NCBI RefSeq assembly: GCF_028823665.1
Contig: NZ_JAPEHV010000001.1
Coordinates: forward strand, 248,001 to 312,000
DNA: 64,000 nucleotides
DNA from: Microbacterium sp. C7(2022)
GTDB lineage: Bacteria > Actinomycetota > Actinomycetes > Actinomycetales > Microbacteriaceae
Reading direction: 5' to 3'
Shown piece by piece: positions 57,451-64,000 of the stretch (position 1 is the first letter of the stretch; every line of letters begins with the position of its first letter). The notes beneath the pieces are model-generated. The model saw only the letters and a list, made by a program, of their open reading frames with translations, made no database searches and was not told the DNA's origin. The position numbers and the translations under genes are program-made.

Positions 57451-58554
57451 ATGAGTGACCCCAAGTCTTCCTACGGCGAGCCCGTCGAAGAGCCGAACGA
57501 CGTGGACGACGTCGTCGGGCGTGCCAACGAGGGCCTTGCTGACGCCGAGGCTGCGCGCCGCGACCCCTCCGAGGAAACTTCGGATGCCGCGACCGAAAGC
57601 ACTGCGGATGCCCCAGCGCCCGAGGCGACGAGCGATCCCGTCGACGCACCAGCTGCCGAGTCGGCGACGGCGGACGTGGAGACCCCCGCAGAGGCCGAAG
57701 CCCCCGACGCAGTAGCGTCCGCGGCAGACGCCCCCGCAGCCGACACTTCGGCGGCAGACGCGCGCGCTGAAGCAGACAAGGCATGGGCCGACGAGTACGC
57801 ATCCCTCGGCGGCGAGCCGGTCGCCCCCGCTGCGGCCGCACCGGCCGCCGCAACGACGGCCGACGAGCCCGCCACCGTGGCGTACGACGCCGCGCCCGCC
57901 ACCGTGGCGCCGAGCGAGCCGGTCTCGCAAGACGGCTACGCCGCGGCAGGTGCCGCGGGCGCCGCCGCAACGACCGCGTACGCGCCGCAGCCGATCTTCG
58001 TCCAGGCGCCCGAGGCACCGCGCCCGCGCGGTAACCGCGCAGCCGCTGGCGCCATCGGCCTGCTGGCTGCACTATCGTTCGGCATTCTCTACCTCACCGC
58101 GTGGCTGGGCTTCGGCGCGCTGACCGGCGACGTCACGACCGACAACGTCGGCACGAGCGCCCTCGATGCGCTCGGCACCTGGTCGCTGTGGGTTCCGGTG
58201 GTGGTGTTCTACATCGCGTTCTGGCTGCTCGGTGCAATCATCAACCGCGGGCGCTGGGGTGCGTGGGTCATCTTCGGCTTGTTCGTGGGCATCGCCGCGT
58301 ACGGCGGCCACATCCTCGGGGCGCTCTTCCAGGCTCCGTTCTGGACGCTCACCGCGAGCCAGGGCGCAGAACTCGTCGAGGGTGAGCTACTCGCGCCCCT
58401 CGCGATCGCGTCATTCGTGATCGCGCGCGAACTGACGATCTGGTTCGGCACGTGGGTCTCGGCACGCGGCAAGCGTGTCACCGAGCTGAACACCGAGGCG
58501 CAGCGCGAGTATGAGCGCACCCTCGAGGCGGGCCCGCAGCTCGTCCAGCAGTAA
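57451..58554 (+). CDS. Membrane protein with long acidic disordered N-terminus
   Basis: 367 residues from the ATG at 57451, with GAGGAG about 9 nt upstream. Residues 1-190 are Ala/Glu/Pro/Asp-rich with little order (EPVEEPNDVDDV, AETPAEAEAPD-like runs). The C-terminal half holds four membrane segments (about 196-216, 243-266, 270-292, 313-333). A charged tail follows. The architecture suggests an anchored scaffold or channel-like protein. No family was recognised. The next gene starts at its stop codon (TAATG), so the two are coupled. Confidence 0.72.
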   Translation: MSDPKSSYGEPVEEPNDVDDVVGRANEGLADAEAARRDPSEETSDAATESTADAPAPEATSDPVDAPAAESATADVETPAEAEAPDAVASAADAPAADTSAADARAEADKAWADEYASLGGEPVAPAAAAPAAATTADEPATVAYDAAPATVAPSEPVSQDGYAAAGAAGAAATTAYAPQPIFVQAPEAPRPRGNRAAAGAIGLLAALSFGILYLTAWLGFGALTGDVTTDNVGTSALDALGTWSLWVPVVVFYIAFWLLGAIINRGRWGAWVIFGLFVGIAAYGGHILGALFQAPFWTLTASQGAELVEGELLAPLAIASFVIARELTIWFGTWVSARGKRVTELNTEAQREYERTLEAGPQLVQQ

Positions 58555-59036
58555 TGTCCGATCAACGCGACGGCGATGGCGGTGGACTCCGCCCCGCCGT
58601 CGCGTTGTCGTTTGCGGTGATCGGCTTCGGCACGCTCGTCATCTTCGCGTTCGGGATGACCAGTCTCGCTCTCGATCAGGACGTGCTCTCCGTCCCGGGG
58701 CTCGGTTACGCACCCGGTGTCGTTGCGGTGCTGTCCTCGCTTGCCGCATTCGCGGTGTCGCTGTGGGGCACGATCCGTCGCGGGCAGCCGTCGTACGCGT
58801 CGACGGTGATCGTGGCGCTCGCCTCGGCGCTGGCATACGTCGTCGGGTTATGGCTGACGGCCCTCATCACCGGTTCCCCGCTCGCCATCGCGACGGCGGC
58901 GACCGGGTCATTCGTCACGTCCTGGTTCTTTCTCGTCTTGGTGTTGGCAGCGGCTATCGCAGCGTGGGGCGGGATCGCGCTGGTGCGCACACGCTCTTCG
59001 CGACCGCGGTGGCCGTGGGAAGACGAAGACGAATAG
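58554..59036 (+). CDS. Small four-helix membrane protein
   Basis: 160 residues with four membrane segments (about 15-37, 50-71, 80-101, 115-140). An acidic tail ends WPWEDEDE. It is coupled to the preceding gene by a TAATG overlap, suggesting they act together. Small membrane proteins of this kind are common in Actinobacteria. The function is unknown. Confidence 0.72.
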   Translation: MSDQRDGDGGGLRPAVALSFAVIGFGTLVIFAFGMTSLALDQDVLSVPGLGYAPGVVAVLSSLAAFAVSLWGTIRRGQPSYASTVIVALASALAYVVGLWLTALITGSPLAIATAATGSFVTSWFFLVLVLAAAIAAWGGIALVRTRSSRPRWPWEDEDE

Positions 59037-59093
59037 TGGATGCCGCGGCGGCATGCACCTGAGAAATCGGCCCCGCGGTACTACCGTGGACGT

Positions 59094-59750
59094 GTGGAGC
59101 GGTCGATCGAGACCCAGGTCAGCCAGGCGGTAGACGCCTGGCTGCTGTGGCTGCCGCGATGGCAGCCGGCCACACACCGCGGTCGCGTCGCGCCCTGCCG
59201 GCGGTGCTTCGGATCCCCGGTGCTCTCTGCCGCGGGGCTCGGCGCCGACGTGCCGCACGGCGTGCAGCACGGACTCTCAACGCGAGTGAAGACGATCGTC
59301 GACCGCGCGGTGGCGGAGTACACGTCGCTGAACTTGCCCATGTTGCAGGCCGAACTCGACCAGCAGTCTGCGCGCAACCGTGCGCGCACCTACCGGCCGA
59401 CGGAGGGGCTCGACCCCGAGTTCGAGGGGTTGCCGCTGGACCCCGATCCGGTCCCGGGCGCGCCGTTCCTCTTCACGATCTCGGGCATGGCCGAAGAGGC
59501 AGCGGCCAGCGTGCCCGATTTGCCTCCGCTCAGCGACGAGGCGAAAGCGGCGCTGCGACAAGAGGTGGGGCTCGCCGATGACTACGCGAACATGGTGGGC
59601 CGCGAGATCTGCACGATCTTGCTACACCACCGGCTGCGCATCCAGAACGCCGTGCACGAGTACGTCGAGCCTCAGATCGAGGCGATGCTCGAAGAGTTGA
59701 CGCGCTCACTCGATGCGCCGTTCGACCCCTACGACCCGCCGTCGGAGTGA
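59094..59750 (+). CDS. Conserved hypothetical protein upstream of a Ser/Thr kinase
   Basis: 218 residues from the GTG at 59094, chosen because TACCGT ends 6 nt upstream, a leaderless arrangement. The N-terminus is rich in Trp (AWLLWLPRWQP) with a CRRC pair near residue 34. The rest is mainly helical and acidic, ending PFDPYDPPSE. No membrane segment is clear. It precedes the kinase by 160 bp on the same strand and may belong to that signalling cluster. I do not recognise the family. Confidence 0.6.
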   Translation: MERSIETQVSQAVDAWLLWLPRWQPATHRGRVAPCRRCFGSPVLSAAGLGADVPHGVQHGLSTRVKTIVDRAVAEYTSLNLPMLQAELDQQSARNRARTYRPTEGLDPEFEGLPLDPDPVPGAPFLFTISGMAEEAAASVPDLPPLSDEAKAALRQEVGLADDYANMVGREICTILLHHRLRIQNAVHEYVEPQIEAMLEELTRSLDAPFDPYDPPSE

Positions 59751-59910
59751 CGCGAGCCCGCGGTGGCCCCGCGTACCATTCCACACCCGGTCGTGCAGGG
59801 TTTCTCGCGGAGGCCACGCGTTTGTTAGCATGACCGAGTTTGCGCATGTCTGCGCGACGAGGTCCGTGCGACGCGCGCCGGCGATCGACAGGTTAATCGG
59901 GGGTGTGCAC

Positions 59911-61053
59911 GTGGCCAGCAGACTTCCTTCCGCGCCGCCGATCGTGCCGGGGCTCACCTACATCCGCCCGCTCGGTTCGGGCGGCTTCGCGGACGTGTTC
60001 CTGTACGAACAAGACATGCCTCGTCGCAACGTCGCGGTGAAGGTGATGCCGAGCGACGTGCGCGATCCCGAACTGCGGCGCATGTTCAACGCCGAGGCCG
60101 ACGTGCTCGCGCACTTGTCGGCGCACCCGTCGATCGTGACGGTGTATCAGGCGAGCATTTCGGCCGACGGGCGCCCGTACATCGTCATGGAGTACTGCCC
60201 AGGCTCGCTCTCGCAGCGGTATCGCCTGGAGCGCCTGCCCGTGGATGAGGTGCTCATCACGGGTGTGCGCATGGCGAGCGCGCTCGAGTCGGCTCACCGA
60301 GCGGGCCTCGTGCACCGCGATGTGAAGCCGAGCAACATCCTGATCACCACGTTCGGGACCCCGGTTCTCGCCGACTTCGGCATTTCGTCGTCACTGCTCA
60401 ACCGCGGTGCGGACGAGGTACTTGCGATGTCGATTCCGTGGTCGGCTCCCGAGGTGGTTTCAGAGCAGACCGCCGGCACGATCGCGAGCGAGGTCTGGAG
60501 TCTCGGCGCGACGGTCTACTCGCTGCTGGCAGGCCACAGTCCCTTCGAGCGCCGTGAGCGCGGTCAGAACACGAAGGACCTGCTGCGCCGTCGCATCGCT
60601 CGCGCGACCTACACCGACATCACGCGTGCGGATGTTCCGTCGTCGCTGCAGGCTGTGCTCGCGAAGGCGATGGCGCGCGAGCCCTCACGACGGTACGCAT
60701 CGGCGCGCGAGTTCGGTGACGCGCTGCGGGCCGTGCAGGGTGAACTCGGGGGAGCGGTCACGCCGCTGGAGATCCCCGATGAAGAGTGGATGCCGTCGTC
60801 GGCGCCGGTCGACTTCGGTGACAGCGCGCTGCGCGGGCCCGCTCGTTCGAGCGTCGAGCACACGCGAGCGCGTAAGCGCGCCGCGGACGCGGGGATGACG
60901 TCGTTCGCCCGCGATGAGGACACGGAGTTCTCGGCGCCCACTCCCGTGCGCGGGTCGCGCTGGTTGTGGGTGCTGGGGGCCGTCACCGGCGGTCTCGTCG
61001 CCGTGGCTGTCGGCGTCGTGGCGACCCTCGTGGCGACGGGTGCGCTGCGATGA
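59911..61053 (+). CDS. Ser/Thr protein kinase, membrane-anchored
   Basis: 380 residues from the GTG at 59911, with GGGGGT about 6 nt upstream. The glycine loop is LGSGGFADVF (21-30), the ATP-anchoring lysine Lys44 (VAVKV), the catalytic loop HRDVKPSN with Asp137, and DFG Asp155. The activation segment reaches IPWSAPEV. A C-terminal cytoplasmic region of about 80 residues precedes one membrane segment at about 350-375. There are no PASTA repeats, so unlike PknB it is not an obvious cell-wall sensor. It overlaps the next gene by ATGA. Confidence 0.9.
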   Translation: MASRLPSAPPIVPGLTYIRPLGSGGFADVFLYEQDMPRRNVAVKVMPSDVRDPELRRMFNAEADVLAHLSAHPSIVTVYQASISADGRPYIVMEYCPGSLSQRYRLERLPVDEVLITGVRMASALESAHRAGLVHRDVKPSNILITTFGTPVLADFGISSSLLNRGADEVLAMSIPWSAPEVVSEQTAGTIASEVWSLGATVYSLLAGHSPFERRERGQNTKDLLRRRIARATYTDITRADVPSSLQAVLAKAMAREPSRRYASAREFGDALRAVQGELGGAVTPLEIPDEEWMPSSAPVDFGDSALRGPARSSVEHTRARKRAADAGMTSFARDEDTEFSAPTPVRGSRWLWVLGAVTGGLVAVAVGVVATLVATGALR

Positions 61054-64000
61054 GGCGGAGCACCACGATCGGCTTGGTGGCGGCATCCGTCGTCACCGCT
61101 GTCGTGATTGGCGCCAGTGTCGTCTGGCCGGGGCTCGATGCCCAAGAGACGCCCGAGGTCGACGCGGCCGTGTGGGCGCTGCAGACCGGCGATGGGCGCC
61201 GCTACGCGCGTGTGAATACCGCGGTCGGCGAACTCGACACGGTGCGCAACGTGACCAATCCTGACCGCGTGGTGCAGACCGCTGACGCGGTCTATCTGTT
61301 CAGTGACAGCCTGAGCAAGGTGACGCGCATCGACGAGGCGTTGCCGCTCGACCTCGACGAGCAGGCGCTTGAAGACTCGGTGACGACCCCCGCGGGAACC
61401 GTCGCCGTCGCAACGGCTGGCGATCACGTGGCATACCGGACGGACGCCGGCGCCGTGTTCGTGGGCAGCCTGTCGGCGGGGGCAGCCGGGCAGATCGATC
61501 CGTTTCCGTCGGAGGATGAGGATGCTCCGCAGTACGCCGCGGATGCGATCGCGGTCGATGACGATGGACTCCTGTACGCCTACTCGCGCGCTGACGCGGC
61601 GGTCCTGACGTACGACATCACGGCCGATGCGGTGCGCTCGCGCGATCCACTCGAGGCCGAAGACCTCGCCAGTCCGGCGATTTCGGCGGCGAGTGGGGAC
61701 TGGGTGCTCATCGACACCGAAGACGGCGATGTGTGGCGCAACGGCGCCGACAAGACCACCGCACCCACGACCGGAGCTGTGGTCGTGGGCTCGCCTGACC
61801 CGGATGCGACGTCGGTGTATCTCGCCGACGAGACGGGGCTCGTGGCCATCGACGTCGAGAGCGGTTCGATGACGACGTTGGCTGGCAACGGCACCACGGT
61901 GCGGGGGACCCCCGCGCCTCCGGTCAGTACGGATGGCGACGTCATGGCCGCGTGGCTCGGGCAGGGCGACAGCGGAGGGCTGTTGTGGACGGATGCCACG
62001 GGGGACGTGATCCTCGAATACGGTGGCGAGTCGCTCGGTGACCAGCGCCGCCCGGTGTTCGTGACAGGCGGGGCCACCACGATTCTCAATGACACGCGCT
62101 CGGGATGGGCGTGGAGCGTTCCCAGCGGCGCCCTTCTGCCCTCGAGCCAGGACTGGTCTCTCGACGACCGGACCGACCCCGAAGCGGTGCCGAGTGACGA
62201 AGAGCGCCAGGTGGTGCTCGACCCGAAACCCCCCGTTGCTGAGCCCGACGCCTTCGGTGTGCGCGCGGGCGCCCTGGCCACACTGCCGGTGCTGATGAAC
62301 GACCACGACCCTAACGAGGACGTGCTCACCATCGTTCCCGACTCCGTCAGCGGCCTGGATCCCGAATTCGGCGTCGTGCGCATCACCGACGACGGCCAGC
62401 GACTGGCGGTGCAGACTGAGCCGGGGGCGGAGGGCACCGCCGAGTTCTCGTATGCCGTGCAAGACGGCACAACCGCCGACGGGCTGCGCTCCGAGCCGAC
62501 GCGCGTGACGCTTTCGGTGTCGCCGGAGGCGAGCAACTCCGCGCCCGAATGGTGTGGTGTGGAGCAGTGCCTGCTCTCATGGCCGCAGCCCGAGGTGGCC
62601 CGCGGCGGCACGGTGGCTGTGCCCGTGCTGCCCGGCTGGGTCGATCCCGACGGCGACCCGCTCCTGCTCCTCGCCGTGGAGAACCCCTCCCGCGTCGGGA
62701 GCGTCGCCGCGACCCCCGCCGGCGAGGTGGTGTACCAGCACAGCGACACCGGCGCCGGGGGTGATGAGCTGGTCGAACTGACGGTCACGGTCGCCGATAC
62801 CGCCGGTGCCGAGACGCAGCGCACTCTCCTGGTGCGCGTGTCGGCACAGCCGGCACTGCACGTGCAGTCGTTCTCCACCATCGATCTGGCGGGAGGACGC
62901 ACCACCATCGATGTCGCCTCGCACGTCACGGGGACGACGGGCGCGCTCGCGCTCGAATCGGTGCGCGTGCTCGACGATGCGGCTGCCACAGCGACGGTCG
63001 TGGGCGGCTCGACGCAGTTCGACTTCACCGCGGCCGAACCGGGGACGTACCGTGTGGACTTCACGGTTACCGACGGCATCAGCGACGAGACGGGCACCGC
63101 GCTCATCACGCTGATCCCGGACGATTCGCAGGCGCAGCTGGCGACATCGCCCGTCGTCGCCTTCGTCTATCCGCAGGAAGATGCCACGCTCGACGTCTTC
63201 TCGGCCGTGTCGAACCCGACACGGCGTGTCCTGCTGCTGAGCGATCCGGTCGCGCGGGCTGAGCCCGGCGCACAGCTGGCGGTCGACGCTGTCGGCCAGA
63301 ACAACCTGCGGGTCTCAGGAACGACAGCGACGGGCGCGCCCGGTCGCCTGGGCACTGTCGCCTACACCGTCAGTGATGGAACCGAGGACCAAGGTGCGCG
63401 CATTCAGGGGCAGGCGACGGTGTACCTGTTGCCGCCGGCGCCCGAGCTCGCCCCGATCGCCGTGGACGATTCGATCGTCGTCCGCGCGGGCGCGCAGATC
63501 GACATCCCGGTGCTGGAGAACGACATCGCGCCCTCGGGTGGCATCCCGACCCTCAATCCGGCCTCGGTGCACTCCTCGAGCGATGACGCGCTCGCCTTCG
63601 CCTCGGGCGATCGACTGCGTTACCTGGCGCCTGTCACACCCGGCGACTACACGATCGAGTACGAGGTGTTCACCACGGGTGCCCCCGCGCTCGCCGACGG
63701 CGCGACCGTGCGCGTGCGCGTGCTCGCCGCCGATGCCAACCGTGCTCCGGCGCCCGAGCGCGTCGAGGGGCGCGTCCTGAGCGGACAGTCGGTCACGATG
63801 GAGTTCGACGGCTACGGTGTCGACCCCGATGGCGACACAGTGACGCTGGATCGCATCGTGACGCAGCCCGATCGAGGTGCGGCGCAGATCTCGGCGGACG
63901 GGCGGTCGATCGTCTACAGCAGCGTGCCCGGCGACAGCGGGCAGGTGTCGTTCCGCTACCAGGTCGTCGACGAGTTCGGCGAGACGGGAGAAGGCGTCGC
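61050..64000 (+). CDS. Large surface protein: propeller-like domain plus tandem-95 Ig-like repeats (3' end outside window)
   Basis: At least 983 codons, open at the window edge. One N-terminal membrane segment (about 4-27) precedes a region of about 370 residues with repeated DGxxY/W and VxLxDE strands like a beta-propeller. From about residue 395 Ig/tandem-95-like modules appear: PPVAEPDAFGVRAGALATLP then VLMNDHDPNED, and later APIAVDDSIVVRAGAQIDIP then VLENDIAPSGG. They are spaced about 90 residues apart. The ATG overlaps the kinase stop by 4 bp, linking the two. Similar genes in this lineage precede MoxR/DUF58 clusters, which may lie beyond the window. Confidence 0.85.
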   Translation, partial: MRRSTTIGLVAASVVTAVVIGASVVWPGLDAQETPEVDAAVWALQTGDGRRYARVNTAVGELDTVRNVTNPDRVVQTADAVYLFSDSLSKVTRIDEALPLDLDEQALEDSVTTPAGTVAVATAGDHVAYRTDAGAVFVGSLSAGAAGQIDPFPSEDEDAPQYAADAIAVDDDGLLYAYSRADAAVLTYDITADAVRSRDPLEAEDLASPAISAASGDWVLIDTEDGDVWRNGADKTTAPTTGAVVVGSPDPDATSVYLADETGLVAIDVESGSMTTLAGNGTTVRGTPAPPVSTDGDVMAAWLGQGDSGGLLWTDATGDVILEYGGESLGDQRRPVFVTGGATTILNDTRSGWAWSVPSGALLPSSQDWSLDDRTDPEAVPSDEERQVVLDPKPPVAEPDAFGVRAGALATLPVLMNDHDPNEDVLTIVPDSVSGLDPEFGVVRITDDGQRLAVQTEPGAEGTAEFSYAVQDGTTADGLRSEPTRVTLSVSPEASNSAPEWCGVEQCLLSWPQPEVARGGTVAVPVLPGWVDPDGDPLLLLAVENPSRVGSVAATPAGEVVYQHSDTGAGGDELVELTVTVADTAGAETQRTLLVRVSAQPALHVQSFSTIDLAGGRTTIDVASHVTGTTGALALESVRVLDDAAATATVVGGSTQFDFTAAEPGTYRVDFTVTDGISDETGTALITLIPDDSQAQLATSPVVAFVYPQEDATLDVFSAVSNPTRRVLLLSDPVARAEPGAQLAVDAVGQNNLRVSGTTATGAPGRLGTVAYTVSDGTEDQGARIQGQATVYLLPPAPELAPIAVDDSIVVRAGAQIDIPVLENDIAPSGGIPTLNPASVHSSSDDALAFASGDRLRYLAPVTPGDYTIEYEVFTTGAPALADGATVRVRVLAADANRAPAPERVEGRVLSGQSVTMEFDGYGVDPDGDTVTLDRIVTQPDRGAAQISADGRSIVYSSVPGDSGQVSFRYQVVDEFGETGEGV

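Overview
The window is a high-GC actinobacterial chromosome segment, most likely from the family Microbacteriaceae (Microbacterium-like). The evidence is the dense GC-rich coding, frequent GTG and TTG starts, ATGA-type gene overlaps, actinobacterial families (DUF222/HNH nuclease, F420-type LLM oxidoreductase, Lhr helicase, tandem-95 Ig-like surface protein) and the RpoB/RpoC sequences. I see no rRNA, tRNA, CRISPR array, transposase or prophage. It reads as core chromosome with a few accessory islands.

Layout. 1-6914 (minus): a polyamine-type ABC import operon, potA-potD-potB-potC, followed by an amidohydrolase and a FAD amine/amino-acid oxidase cut by the window edge. 6915-7579: a gene-free GC-rich stretch with tandem repeats, a 15-bp palindrome and two copies of a CATATG-containing dispersed repeat. 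7580-14952 (minus): an ABC-F ATPase, a giant Lhr helicase and a Nei-type DNA glycosylase in one operon, headed by a 9-codon leader peptide and a strong hairpin. 14953-23954: an esterase, a membrane protein, a Nudix-like protein, a DivIVA-like coiled coil, a threonine aldolase, an SDR, an MFS transporter, a probable DUF6421 protein and a divergent Lrp regulator. 23966-31063 (minus): a seven-gene operon for dihydropyrimidine/hydantoin hydrolysis (beta-ureidopropionase-like amidase, hydantoinase, LLM oxidoreductase) with its own NMT1-type ABC transporter. 31281-37193: a two-component system, a DUF222/HNH nuclease and an ABC ATPase/FtsX exporter. 37194-43778: a second repeat cluster with the same CATATG repeat, small metabolic genes, and pxpA plus a pxpB-pxpC fusion for 5-oxoproline use.

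43775-48160 (minus) holds the most unusual pair in the window: a CHAT-protease protein followed by an alpha/beta-hydrolase fused to a caspase-like domain. It is driven by a promoter placed back to back with the promoter of rpoB. 48501-55906 is rpoB-rpoC, closed by a perfect terminator. 56036-64000 holds two convergent paralogous secreted or anchored proteins, two membrane proteins, an uncharacterised protein, a Ser/Thr kinase, and the start of a very large propeller plus tandem-95 surface protein.

Twelve genes share the arrangement TANNNT (or a near match), 6-7 nt, then the start codon. This is the geometry of leaderless transcripts, and it settles several start-codon choices. Function assignments rest on motifs read by eye; no database search was run.
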